Of a DNA stretch of 64,000 nt, positions 1 to 9,362 are shown piece after piece. The notes beneath the pieces are model-generated. The model saw only the letters and a list, made by a program, of their open reading frames with translations. It did no database searches and was not told the origin of the DNA. Position 1 is the first letter of the stretch, and each line of letters begins with the position of its first letter. Made by a program: the position numbers and the translations under genes. Origin of the DNA: Polaribacter aestuariivivens (GTDB taxonomy: Bacteria; Bacteroidota; Bacteroidia; Flavobacteriales; Flavobacteriaceae); NCBI RefSeq assembly GCF_005885675.1, contig NZ_VANR01000004.1, positions 248,001 to 312,000 on the forward strand, written 5' to 3'.

Positions 1-1089
1 GAACGTAGAGAAAATGAATGGTTAAAATCTTGGATAAAAAATAACGCAGAGTTTCAAAAAGTAAATGCAGAAGCTGCAAAAGCGGCTGAGTTTCACCCAT
101 CTGCTATGACAGCTTTTCCACAGCTTTCAGATTTACAAATTGATGCTATCTTGTATTATACTACAGTTGGTGAAATTAAAAAAGATCCAATAGTTGCAGA
201 AGGTGGTGTAGTAACTACTCAAACAGGAAGCGCTCCAGAATGGTTAATTTATTTATTAGCAGCAGCAATTGTTGTGGCTTTTTTAATGATTGCAAGCTTG
301 TTGAAGCAAGTAAGCGAATTAAAAGGAAATAAAAAACCGGAAGTTCAATCAAATCTAAAAAGAGATTTACAAGAACTTTGGATTGGTGTTAAAAACAATA
401 CGTTTTTAAAAGTATTAGGTACTATATTTTTATTATTAGTAGGTGCTTACGTTGTTTTTGGAACATTGTTTTCAGTTGGTGTAGATCAAGGTTATCAACC
501 AATTCAGCCAATTGTTTTTTCACATAAAATTCATGCAGGAGATAATAAAATCGACTGTCAATATTGTCACTCATCTGCAAAACATAGTAAGCATTCAGGT
601 ATTCCTTCTGTAAATGTTTGTATGAATTGTCATAAGAATATTGCAGAAGTAGCAGAAAATACGGTTGTTGAATTAGAAGACGGTGTTGTTTTAGGGAAAG
701 CAGAGTTAGATATGGAAATTGCTAAAGTTTATAAAGCTGCAGGTTGGGATCCAGAAGTCTTAGAGTATACAGGTGAAGAAAAGCCAATTAAATGGGTTAG
801 AATACATAATTTACCAGACTTTGTTTATTACAATCACGCTCAGCACGTAACTGTTGCAGGTATCGCATGTCAAACATGTCACGGTCCAGTTCAAGAAATG
901 GAAGAAATGTATCAATACTCACCATTAACAATGGGTTGGTGTATTGATTGTCATAGAGAAACAAATGTAGATTTAAAAAATAATGACTATTACGAAAAAA
1001 TTCATAAACAACTAGCAGACAAGTATGGTGTTGAGAAAGTTACAATATCTCAATTAGGTGGTTTAGAATGTGGTAAGTGTCACTATTAA
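1..1089 (+). CDS. actA: Alternative complex III multiheme cytochrome c subunit ActA (5' partial)
   Basis: The reading frame is open from base 1, so the 5' end lies outside the window; the ATG at 106 is internal. The first ~45 residues look like the last helix of a class I cytochrome c domain (SDLQIDAILYYT). A membrane segment follows (bases ~240-300), a second one lies at ~400-480, and then comes a periplasmic domain with five CxxCH haem sites (near bases 558, 620, 868, 941 and 1071). Pentahaem ActA is the electron-transfer subunit of alternative complex III, which oxidises menaquinol and reduces cytochrome c or the oxidase directly. Fusion to a monohaem domain upstream is, as far as I recall, usual in Flavobacteriia. 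It heads the act-cox operon; actB starts 70 bp downstream. Confidence 0.93.
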   Translation, partial: ERRENEWLKSWIKNNAEFQKVNAEAAKAAEFHPSAMTAFPQLSDLQIDAILYYTTVGEIKKDPIVAEGGVVTTQTGSAPEWLIYLLAAAIVVAFLMIASLLKQVSELKGNKKPEVQSNLKRDLQELWIGVKNNTFLKVLGTIFLLLVGAYVVFGTLFSVGVDQGYQPIQPIVFSHKIHAGDNKIDCQYCHSSAKHSKHSGIPSVNVCMNCHKNIAEVAENTVVELEDGVVLGKAELDMEIAKVYKAAGWDPEVLEYTGEEKPIKWVRIHNLPDFVYYNHAQHVTVAGIACQTCHGPVQEMEEMYQYSPLTMGWCIDCHRETNVDLKNNDYYEKIHKQLADKYGVEKVTISQLGGLECGKCHY

Positions 1090-1120
1090 TTTAAAAATAT
1101 AGTTTTTTAGTGAAAGTGAA

Positions 1121-1155
1121 AACTAAGAACTAAGAACTAAAACTAATAACTAAAA
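1121..1155 (+). repeat. Short tandem heptamers (ACTAAGA-like) between actA and actB
   Basis: The 35 bases before the actB start consist of about five degenerate direct repeats of a 7-base unit (AACTAAG, AACTAAG, AACTAAA and variants). There is no Shine-Dalgarno sequence. The stretch could be an unstructured A-rich initiation region or simple polymerase slippage; no function is shown. Confidence 0.5.
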
Positions 1156-1159
1156 GTAA

Positions 1160-4100
1160 ATGGCTTCAAACAAAAAATACTGGAAAAGTGTTGAAGAACT
1201 AAAAGATAGTTCTGTTGTTGAAACGCTGAGTAAAAATGAATTTGTAGAAAACATCCCTACAGATAATTTTTTAGGTGATAAAGAAACACTTGAGACTTCT
1301 TCTACATCTCGTAGAGACTTCTTGAAATATGTTGGCTTTACTACAGCAGCAGCTTCTTTGGCTGCCTGTGAAGGACCAGTAATAAAATCTATTCCTTACG
1401 TAGTAAAACCAAATGATGTTATTGCAGGTGTTGCAGATTGGTATGCTACTTCTATGGCAGATGGGTATGATTTTGCAAATGTTTTAGTAAAAACGCGCGA
1501 AGGTCGTCCTATTCAAATAATGCCAAACAAAGAAGCGAATGGAACAACAAGCGCAAGAGTGCAAGCAGCAGTTCTTTCTTTATATGATGAAAAACTTCGC
1601 TTGAAAGAACCATCAAAAAAAGGTGAAACTATTTCTTGGGCAGATGCAGATAAAGAAATTGGTATAGAATTGTTAAAGTTAAAAGAAGCAGGTAAACCTG
1701 TAGTTTTATTAACTGGAACAATGGCAAGCCCGTCAACATCTAAAATAGTTGATGAATTTACAACTGCGCATCCAAATATTTCTCATGTAGTTTATGATGC
1801 TGTTTCTGAAGCAGCAGCTGCAGATGCTTTTCAAGCAATGTATGGAAGAAGAGCTCTACCAAATTATAAGCTAGAAAATGCAAAAACAATCGTTTCTTTT
1901 GGAGCAGATTTTTTAGGAGATTTTCACGGAGGTTTTGAAAAAGCATATGTACAAGGTAGAAAACCTGAAACAGGTAAAATGTCTCGTCACATTCAAGTGG
2001 AGAGCAACATGTCATTAACAGGTGCCAATGCAGACAAGCGTATTGTTGCAAAACCATCTGATGTTGTTTTTAGTTTAATAAATTTATATAACGCAATCAC
2101 TAAAGAAGGAGTTGCATCTAAAGCAACACCAATTGATAGCGAAATTCAAAAAATAGCACAAGAATTAAAAAAGGCAGGTTCAAAAGCAGTTGTAATGACT
2201 GGTGTGAACGATATCAATGCTCAATTAATTTCTTTAGCAATAAACAGAGCTTTAAATAGCGAGATTTTAGATATTAATAATTCTTTAAATATCCGTCAAG
2301 GTAACTACGAACAAGTTCAAAAATTAGTTTCAGATGCAAAGTCTGGAAAAATAGGAGGAATTATTACTTACAATGTAGACCCAGTTTATAGTTTAGAAAA
2401 CGGAGCTGATTTTGCTGAGGCGTTAAAAAATGTATCTTTAAAAGTTGCAATCGCTGTTGAAAATAGTGCAACTGTAAATGCAATGGATTATGCTTTACCA
2501 GCACCACATTTCTTAGAGTCTTGGGGCGATACTCATTTCTCTGAAGGAAACTACGGATTGATACAACCTACAATTCAACCATTATTTAAAACTCGTCAAT
2601 TTCAAGATACGTTATTAAAATGGTCTGGAAGTTCAACTTCTTATTATGACTATTTAAAATCTTTTTGGTCAACAGAAGTTTTAGGAGGTAGTTCTTGGAA
2701 TAAAGCTTTACACAATGGTTTCTTTCAAAAAGAAGTAGCTCTTACAGAAGATGGTGTGGAAACTCCAAGAGATATTTCAATTGCTGAAGTAGCTAGAATT
2801 TTAAAAATGAATACGACTCCTTCAGGAATGGAGTTAAATTTATATACCAAAACTGGTTTAGGAGATGGTAAACAAGCAAACAATCCTTGGTTACAAGAAT
2901 TTCCAGACCCAATTACAAGAGCTTCTTGGGATAATTACTTAACAGTTTCTATGGCAGATGCTAAAGAAATTGGTTTTTCTAATCCTGTGAAAGATAATGG
3001 ATCAATTAACGGAGACTTTGCAAAAGTAACCGTGAATGGTGTTGAAGTTGTAGTTCCTGTTATGGTACAGCCAGGTCAAGCAAAAGGATCTGTTGGTTTA
3101 GCATTAGGTTACGGAAAAACATTTGGTTTAAAAGAAGAAATGCATGTTGGTGTTAATGCATATCCTTTGTATAAAGGAGGAAATAACATTCAATATAATG
3201 TAAAAGTTGAAAAAGCTAGTGGTGTTCACGAATTTGCTTGTACACAAGTACAAAAAACAATTGCTGGTCGTCACGATATTTTAAAAGTAACTTCTTTAAA
3301 AGATTACAAGACTGTAGATCCTAAAGATCATCATCATGGTTGGAACAAACCTGCGTATGTTTCTTATGATCATAAAGAGGTTGAAGCCAATACCATTGAT
3401 TTATGGGATGAACATAATAGAGAAATTGGACATCACTTCAATTTATCTATCGATTTAACATCTTGTACAGGTTGCGGTGCTTGTGTGGTAGCATGTCACG
3501 CAGAAAACAACGTACCAGTTGTAGGTAAAAAAGAAGTAAGAGTAGGTAGAGATATGCACTGGTTGCGTATAGATAGATACTATTCTTCAGAAGTAGAAAC
3601 AAGAGAAGAAGCAAAAGAATTAGGATTAAGCAGAGGTGAAATGTATGAAGCATTAGAAACTGAAGCAGAAAATCCTGAAGTTACTTTTCAACCTATGATG
3701 TGTCAGCACTGTAATCACGCTCCTTGTGAAACGGTTTGTCCAGTTGCTGCAACTTCACATGGTCGTCAAGGTCAAAACCAAATGGCATACAACAGATGTG
3801 TTGGTACAAGATATTGTGCAAATAACTGTCCATATAGAGTTCGTCGTTTTAACTGGTTTAATTATGCAAATAATAACGAGTTTGACTTCAATATGAATAA
3901 CGAATATGGTAAAATGGTATTAAATCCAGATGTTGTAGTTCGTTCAAGAGGAGTTATGGAAAAATGTTCTATGTGTATTCAAATGACACAAGCAACAATT
4001 TTAAAAGCGAAAAAAGAAGGAAGAAAAGTTAATACAGATGAGTTTGAAACAGCTTGTTCTTCCGCTTGTACAACAGGAGCTATGGTCTTTGGAGATGTAA

Positions 4101-4225
4101 ATAACAAAGAAGATAAAGTAGCTGCATTAGCAGAAGATAAAAGAGCTTACAATGTATTAGATTACCTTCAAACGAAGCCTAATGTAATATATCAAGTGAA
4201 AGTTAGAAATACAAACGAAGCGTAA
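1160..4225 (+). CDS. actB: Alternative complex III iron-sulfur/molybdopterin-like subunit ActB
   Basis: 1021 residues. Around residues 50-57 lies SRRDFLK followed by a hydrophobic stretch, an internally placed Tat-type signal typical of ActB. Residues ~90-720 resemble the molybdopterin oxidoreductase fold, which in characterised ACIII carries no cofactor. Residues ~768-970 are a ferredoxin-like domain with four cysteine clusters: CTGCGACVVAC (~769), CQHCNHAPC (~847), CVGTRYCANNCP (~880), and CSMC (~936) paired with CSSAC (~964). In the complex these hold three [4Fe-4S] and one [3Fe-4S] centre and link the quinol site to the haems of ActA and ActE. It lies 22 bp before actC in the same operon. 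Tat export is inferred from the motif. Confidence 0.94.
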   Translation: MASNKKYWKSVEELKDSSVVETLSKNEFVENIPTDNFLGDKETLETSSTSRRDFLKYVGFTTAAASLAACEGPVIKSIPYVVKPNDVIAGVADWYATSMADGYDFANVLVKTREGRPIQIMPNKEANGTTSARVQAAVLSLYDEKLRLKEPSKKGETISWADADKEIGIELLKLKEAGKPVVLLTGTMASPSTSKIVDEFTTAHPNISHVVYDAVSEAAAADAFQAMYGRRALPNYKLENAKTIVSFGADFLGDFHGGFEKAYVQGRKPETGKMSRHIQVESNMSLTGANADKRIVAKPSDVVFSLINLYNAITKEGVASKATPIDSEIQKIAQELKKAGSKAVVMTGVNDINAQLISLAINRALNSEILDINNSLNIRQGNYEQVQKLVSDAKSGKIGGIITYNVDPVYSLENGADFAEALKNVSLKVAIAVENSATVNAMDYALPAPHFLESWGDTHFSEGNYGLIQPTIQPLFKTRQFQDTLLKWSGSSTSYYDYLKSFWSTEVLGGSSWNKALHNGFFQKEVALTEDGVETPRDISIAEVARILKMNTTPSGMELNLYTKTGLGDGKQANNPWLQEFPDPITRASWDNYLTVSMADAKEIGFSNPVKDNGSINGDFAKVTVNGVEVVVPVMVQPGQAKGSVGLALGYGKTFGLKEEMHVGVNAYPLYKGGNNIQYNVKVEKASGVHEFACTQVQKTIAGRHDILKVTSLKDYKTVDPKDHHHGWNKPAYVSYDHKEVEANTIDLWDEHNREIGHHFNLSIDLTSCTGCGACVVACHAENNVPVVGKKEVRVGRDMHWLRIDRYYSSEVETREEAKELGLSRGEMYEALETEAENPEVTFQPMMCQHCNHAPCETVCPVAATSHGRQGQNQMAYNRCVGTRYCANNCPYRVRRFNWFNYANNNEFDFNMNNEYGKMVLNPDVVVRSRGVMEKCSMCIQMTQATILKAKKEGRKVNTDEFETACSSACTTGAMVFGDVNNKEDKVAALAEDKRAYNVLDYLQTKPNVIYQVKVRNTNEA

Positions 4226-4247
4226 TTAAATTTTAAGATATAAAAAT

Positions 4248-5714
4248 ATGTCTCATTACGAAGCACCCATAAGGGAACCTTTAGTATTAGGTGATAAAAG
4301 TTACCATGATATTACCGAAGACATTGCAAAACCTATAGAAGGTAAAGCAAACAAGAACTGGTATATAGCATTTTATATTTCTTTAGCAGCAATGCTTTGG
4401 GGATTTGGATGTATTTTCTATACAGTTGGAACAGGTATTGGAGTTTGGGGATTGAACAAGAACATTGGTTGGGCTTGGGATATTACCAATTTTGTATGGT
4501 GGGTAGGTATTGGTCACGCAGGAACATTAATTTCTGCAGTACTTTTATTATTCCGTCAAAAATGGAGAATGGCTATAAACCGTTCTGCAGAAGCAATGAC
4601 AATATTTGCCGTTTTTCAGGCAGGATTGTTTCCAATTATTCACATGGGACGTCCATGGAATGGCTATTGGGTAATGCCAATTCCAAACCAATTTGGATCT
4701 CTTTGGGTAAACTTTAACTCGCCACTATTATGGGATGTATTTGCAATCTCAACCTATTTATCTGTATCATTAGTTTTCTGGTGGACAGGTTTATTGCCAG
4801 ATTTTGCTATGATTCGTGATAGAGCCGTAAAACCTTTCCAAAAGAAAATTTATGCATTATTAAGTTTTGGTTGGTCTGGTAGAGCAAAAGATTGGCAGCG
4901 TTTTGAAGAAGTTTCATTAGTTCTTGCAGGTTTAGCAACACCATTAGTACTTTCTGTACACACAATTGTATCTATGGACTTTGCTACATCTATTAACCCA
5001 GGATGGCACTCAACAATTTTCCCACCTTATTTCGTAGCTGGAGCAATATTTTCAGGATTTGCAATGGTACAGACTTTATTAGGTATTATGAGAAAGGTTA
5101 CGAATATGGAAGACTATATTACACGTTTACACGTAGAATATATGAATATTGTAATCATTTTAACTGGTGGAATTGTAGCAGTAGCTTACGCAACAGAATT
5201 TTTTATAGCCTGGTATACAGGATCTCCTTACGAAAACTACACATACCTATCAGTAGGTGCAGCAACAGGACCTTATGCATGGGCATTTTACTCACTTTTA
5301 TTCTTTAACATATTAACACCACAATTGTTATGGTTTAAGAAAATTAGAAGAAGTTTTATATGGTCATTCATTATTTCAATATTTATTAATATTGGTATGT
5401 GGTTTGAGCGTTTTGATATTATTGCAATCGTACTAAGTAAAGGTCACTTACCGTCAACTTGGTGGCGTTTTGAACCAACATTTGTAGATGTAGGTATTTT
5501 TATTGGAACAATTGGGTTCTTCTTTGTATTATTCTTATTATATGCAAGAACATTCCCAGTAATTGCACAAGCTGAGGTAAAAACAATCTTAAAATCTTCT
5601 GGTGAATTTTACAAGAAGAGATTAGCACAAGGTATTCCAACGAAACCAACTGTTGTTATTGCAAAAAAGAAAATAACTGAAGTTGATTCTTCAGATAAAA
5701 ATACAAAAGAATAA
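4248..5714 (+). CDS. actC: Alternative complex III NrfD/PsrC-like membrane subunit ActC
   Basis: 488 residues, mostly hydrophobic, with about ten predicted membrane helices and the NrfD/PsrC family look (GIGHAGTLISAVLLLFRQKWR near residue 90, HMGRPWNGYW near 130). ActC is one of two homologous integral subunits of ACIII and is thought to form the quinol-binding pocket next to the Fe-S protein ActB. The C-terminal ~35 residues are basic and cytoplasmic. actD follows after 2 bases, so translation is probably coupled. A 106-codon ORF inside this gene in another frame is a shadow. Confidence 0.94.
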   Translation: MSHYEAPIREPLVLGDKSYHDITEDIAKPIEGKANKNWYIAFYISLAAMLWGFGCIFYTVGTGIGVWGLNKNIGWAWDITNFVWWVGIGHAGTLISAVLLLFRQKWRMAINRSAEAMTIFAVFQAGLFPIIHMGRPWNGYWVMPIPNQFGSLWVNFNSPLLWDVFAISTYLSVSLVFWWTGLLPDFAMIRDRAVKPFQKKIYALLSFGWSGRAKDWQRFEEVSLVLAGLATPLVLSVHTIVSMDFATSINPGWHSTIFPPYFVAGAIFSGFAMVQTLLGIMRKVTNMEDYITRLHVEYMNIVIILTGGIVAVAYATEFFIAWYTGSPYENYTYLSVGAATGPYAWAFYSLLFFNILTPQLLWFKKIRRSFIWSFIISIFINIGMWFERFDIIAIVLSKGHLPSTWWRFEPTFVDVGIFIGTIGFFFVLFLLYARTFPVIAQAEVKTILKSSGEFYKKRLAQGIPTKPTVVIAKKKITEVDSSDKNTKE

Positions 5715-5716
5715 TT

Positions 5717-6244
5717 ATGGAAGCATCAAAAGTTATTCACGCATTTTATACAGATGATGAAGTATTGCTAGACGCAGTGAAAGCTGTAAAAGCAAAACAC
5801 CATCATATAGAAGAAGTTTTTTGTCCATTTCCTGTTCACGGTTTAGACAAAGCAATGGGGTTAGCACCAACAAGATTGGCAATTACTTCATTCATGTACG
5901 GTATTACAGGTTTGTCTATCGCTATTTGGATGACAAATTATATTATGATTCAAGATTGGCCACAAGATATTGGTGGTAAACCAAGTTTTTCTTGGTTTGA
6001 AAACATGCCAGCATTTGTGCCAATTATGTTTGAATTAACAGTCTTTTTTGCAGCCCATTTAATGGTAATCACCTTTTATATGAGAAGTAGAATTTGGCCT
6101 TTTAAAGAAGCTGAAAATCCAGACCCAAGAACTACAGATGATCATTTTTTAATGGAAATTCCAGTTCATAATAATGAAGAAGAATTAACTGAATTATTAA
6201 CAAATACAGGAGCTGTAGAAATAAATATAGTAGACAAGCATTAA
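5717..6244 (+). CDS. actD: Alternative complex III subunit ActD (DUF3341)
   Basis: 175 residues with a soluble N-terminal domain (~1-55, with HHHIEEVFCPFPVHGLD, the DUF3341 signature) and two membrane helices (~58-78 and ~98-120) separated by a short loop. ActD is a small structural membrane subunit of ACIII without cofactors. It lies 2 bp after actC and 10 bp before actE. Family assignment is firm from sequence and position. Confidence 0.92.
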   Translation: MEASKVIHAFYTDDEVLLDAVKAVKAKHHHIEEVFCPFPVHGLDKAMGLAPTRLAITSFMYGITGLSIAIWMTNYIMIQDWPQDIGGKPSFSWFENMPAFVPIMFELTVFFAAHLMVITFYMRSRIWPFKEAENPDPRTTDDHFLMEIPVHNNEEELTELLTNTGAVEINIVDKH

Positions 6245-6254
6245 TATATAGATA

Positions 6255-6803
6255 ATGAAGAATTTTAAATTAATTATTGCTTTAGTAGTTGTTGCAAGTT
6301 TTATGTCTTGCAATAATAAAAGAACACGACAATTACAGTATATGCCAGATATGTATACATCTGTGCCTTACGATGCAGATGCAGAAAATGGTTTAAACGG
6401 TAATCCTGTAAATTTAAAACCAGTAGCAGGTACTATTCCAATTGGAGGCACACCAGCTTACGATATTCCAGATACTGTTGAAGGCTATGAATTGGCAAAA
6501 CAAACGCTTAAAAATCCATTAGAAATTACCGAAGAAAATTTAGATAATGGAAAAGCAATGTATACTATTTACTGTACATCATGTCATGGTAGCAAAGGAG
6601 ATGGAAATGGTTACTTAGTAGAAGCAGAAAAATTTGCTGGAATACCAAATTATAAAGATAGAGATATTACAGAAGGTAGCATTTATCATGTTTTAATGTA
6701 TGGTAAAGGTTTAATGGGTTCACACTCATCTCAATTAACTTATAAAGAACGTTGGCAAGTTGTACAATATGTAGAAGTATTACGTGCAGATTTGTTAAAA
6801 TAG
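6255..6803 (+). CDS. actE: Alternative complex III monohaem cytochrome c lipoprotein ActE
   Basis: 182 residues. A lipoprotein signal ends at Cys19 (SFMSC). The cytochrome c domain has one haem site, CTSCH at residues 107-111, and a likely axial methionine in GKGLMGSH around residue 154. ActE is the membrane-anchored monohaem subunit of ACIII and probably docks the oxidase or a carrier cytochrome. It lies between actD and actF in the usual act order. Confidence 0.93.
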   Translation: MKNFKLIIALVVVASFMSCNNKRTRQLQYMPDMYTSVPYDADAENGLNGNPVNLKPVAGTIPIGGTPAYDIPDTVEGYELAKQTLKNPLEITEENLDNGKAMYTIYCTSCHGSKGDGNGYLVEAEKFAGIPNYKDRDITEGSIYHVLMYGKGLMGSHSSQLTYKERWQVVQYVEVLRADLLK

Positions 6804-6831
6804 ATTACAAAAAGATAGAATACGAAAAGAT

Positions 6832-8289
6832 ATGTATCAATTCTCAGGTAAATTAAAAATTTTCTCTTTAGCACTAATTTTAGTAGGCGCTTTAGGTATC
6901 GCATTTAGTTTTTTTACAGCTCCAAAAACTGTAGAAGATGCTAAAGAAATTATAGCAAATCAATCTCATGGAGATGCACATGGCACTTCTCATGATAAAG
7001 TTGTAGAAGGAACACATTCAAACGAGGGCCATTCAACAACTCAAAAGCATGATACAAGTGGTTCACATGTTGGTGAAGGAAATATTGATAAAGAAATGAG
7101 TGCTCATGGAGCTCATGGAGATGATTCTCATGCAGAACACGTTTTACATCAATTACAAAACAGACCTTGGTCTGCTTTTTATGTAGCTCTATTCTTTTTC
7201 TTAGGAATTTCATTACTAGTATTGGCTTTTTATGCAGCTCAAAGAGTTGCACAATCTGGTTGGTCTATCGTTCTATTTAGAGTAATGGAAGCAATCACAG
7301 CGAATATTGTTCCTGTATCTATTTTAATGTTAGTTTTTATTGGACTAACTGTTGGACATTTCAATCATATGTTTTCTTGGATGACTCCTGGTACTTTTGA
7401 TCCATCTAGTGACAACTATGATGCAATTGTAGACGGTAAATCTTGGTGGATGAACGTTCCAGGTTGGGCAATAAGAAGTGTTGTTTATTTATTACTTTGG
7501 AATGCATATAGATGGTTTATTAGAAAAAATTCTATAGCAGAAGATACAGCAAATGACGGTTTTAAAACCTACAAGAAAAACTACAATGCATCAGTTATAT
7601 TCTTATTCGTTTTTATGATTACAGAATCTATGATGTCTTGGGATTGGATAATGGGGTTAGATCCACACTGGTTCTCAACATTATTTGGTTGGTATGTTTT
7701 AGCAACCCTTTTAGTAAGTGCATTAACAGTAATTGCTTTTGTGACTATTTATTTAAGATCAAAAGGAGCTTTACCATCAGTTAACGATAGTCATATTCAT
7801 GATTTGGCTAAGTTTATGTTTGGTTTTTCAGTATTTTGGACGTATTTATGGTTTGCACAATTTATGCTAATCTGGTATGCAGATATCCCAGAAGAAACAA
7901 CTTACTTTGTAGCAAGATTTTCAGAATATAAATTACCGTTTTTAGCAATGGTAGTTATGAATTTTGCTTTTCCAGTACTACTATTATTAAATAGCGATTT
8001 TAAGAGTATACCTTGGTTTGTTGTTATTGGAGGGGTTGTAATATTAGCAGGTCATTATGTAGATGTTTTTATTATGATAATGCCAGCAACAGTTGGCTCT
8101 CAATGGTATTTCGGAATTGCAGAAATTAGTGCATTATTATTTTTCTTAGGAATTTTCATATATACAACATTTAGTGCTTTTGCAAAAGCAAATGCAGTTC
8201 CAAAAGGAAACCCGTTCTTAGATGAAAGTGAACATTTTCACTATTATAATATTGAACACAGAGGAGAAGGATCAGCAGATCATCATTAA
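6832..8289 (+). CDS. actF: Alternative complex III membrane subunit ActF, with a His-rich loop
   Basis: 485 residues and about ten membrane helices; ActF is the second quinol-oxidoreductase-type integral subunit of ACIII, homologous to ActC but not sharing its quinol site in known structures. After the first helix (~10-30) there is a hydrophilic stretch at ~residues 42-105 with 12 histidines, many as SH, AH or GH pairs, and no matching region in ActC. The core then runs normally (WMTPGTFDP, SMMSWDWIMGLDPHWFST). The His-rich stretch could bind metal or be a low-constraint linker. The extreme C-terminus is also His-rich. coxB follows after 35 bp. Confidence 0.92.
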   Translation: MYQFSGKLKIFSLALILVGALGIAFSFFTAPKTVEDAKEIIANQSHGDAHGTSHDKVVEGTHSNEGHSTTQKHDTSGSHVGEGNIDKEMSAHGAHGDDSHAEHVLHQLQNRPWSAFYVALFFFLGISLLVLAFYAAQRVAQSGWSIVLFRVMEAITANIVPVSILMLVFIGLTVGHFNHMFSWMTPGTFDPSSDNYDAIVDGKSWWMNVPGWAIRSVVYLLLWNAYRWFIRKNSIAEDTANDGFKTYKKNYNASVIFLFVFMITESMMSWDWIMGLDPHWFSTLFGWYVLATLLVSALTVIAFVTIYLRSKGALPSVNDSHIHDLAKFMFGFSVFWTYLWFAQFMLIWYADIPEETTYFVARFSEYKLPFLAMVVMNFAFPVLLLLNSDFKSIPWFVVIGGVVILAGHYVDVFIMIMPATVGSQWYFGIAEISALLFFLGIFIYTTFSAFAKANAVPKGNPFLDESEHFHYYNIEHRGEGSADHH

Positions 8290-8324
8290 TAAATAATTGA
8301 ATTAAAAATTAAGACAAGATAAAT

Positions 8325-9338
8325 ATGCTAGCTCTATTTTATATTTTTATAGGTGTTGCAATCGGTGTAAGTTTTTGGCAAATCACTAGAATTATGAACT
8401 TTAGAAGTTCAATAGCCGACGATAAAGATAATGCTGCTCAAGGTAAATACGCAATCGGTTTTATGGCCTTTTTCTATGCAATGATGATTTATTGTTTAAT
8501 CTTCATGAATGTGATAATGCTGCCAGAATCTGCTTCATTCGAAGGCGAACATGATGATAATTTATTCAACATTACATTTTGGTTAATAGGTATTGTACAA
8601 TTCATAATGCAATTTCTTATTTTCTACTTCACTTTTAAATATAGAGGAAGTAAGGATAGAAAAGCTAAATTTTATGCAGATAGTCATAAATTAGAGTTTA
8701 TTTGGACAATTACTCCAGCAATTGTTTTGGTAGGTTTAATTGGTTACGGTTTATGGCAATGGAATAATGTAATGGATTTATCTGATGAAGAAAATGCTGT
8801 AGTTATTGAGGTGTATGCAAGACAGTTTGATTGGCAAGCACGTTATGCAGGAGAAGACAATACATTAGGTTTAGGAAATGTAAATTTCATAAAAGGACTT
8901 AATTCTATTGGTGTAGATATGAATGATAAAAATTCTCAAGACGACAAACAAGTTAGAGAATTATATTTACCAAAAGGAAGAAAAATTCATTTTAAATTCC
9001 GTTCACAAGACGTTTTACACTCTGCGTATATGCCACACTTTAGAGCACAAATGAACTGTGTTCCTGGTATGGTTACAGAATTTGGTTTTACTCCAAAATA
9101 TACTACAGAAGAAATGAGACAGCAACCAGAGGTTATTGAAAAAACAAATGGAATTAATAAAGTAAGAAGAGAAAAAGGTGAAGATCCTTATGTTTTCGAT
9201 TACTTATTATTGTGTAATAAAATTTGTGGAGCTTCTCATTACAACATGCAAATGAAAATTACAGTAGTAGAAGAAGATGAATACCAAAAATGGCTTGCAG
9301 AACAACCAACTTTAGCAGAATACATCACAACAAAATAA
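8325..9338 (+). CDS. coxB: Cytochrome c oxidase subunit II
   Basis: 337 residues: three hydrophobic segments (N-terminus, ~45-65 and ~80-100, with another helix near 125-145) and a periplasmic cupredoxin domain. The CuA ligands are visible: His232 in DVLHSAYMPHF, then C297-x3-C301-x3-H305-x2-M308 in CNKICGASHYNM. There is no CxxCH, so this is not a caa3-type subunit with fused cytochrome c. It takes electrons, probably straight from the neighbouring ACIII, and passes them to subunit I. The operon continues into coxA after 24 bp. Confidence 0.95.
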   Translation: MLALFYIFIGVAIGVSFWQITRIMNFRSSIADDKDNAAQGKYAIGFMAFFYAMMIYCLIFMNVIMLPESASFEGEHDDNLFNITFWLIGIVQFIMQFLIFYFTFKYRGSKDRKAKFYADSHKLEFIWTITPAIVLVGLIGYGLWQWNNVMDLSDEENAVVIEVYARQFDWQARYAGEDNTLGLGNVNFIKGLNSIGVDMNDKNSQDDKQVRELYLPKGRKIHFKFRSQDVLHSAYMPHFRAQMNCVPGMVTEFGFTPKYTTEEMRQQPEVIEKTNGINKVRREKGEDPYVFDYLLLCNKICGASHYNMQMKITVVEEDEYQKWLAEQPTLAEYITTK

Positions 9339-9362
9339 AAAATATACAAATACAAGAGGATT

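Noticed and set aside
6950-7252. His/Leu-rich minus-strand ORF opposite the ActF loop
   Set aside because: Antisense shadow of the actF coding sequence, with no start context or neighbours.
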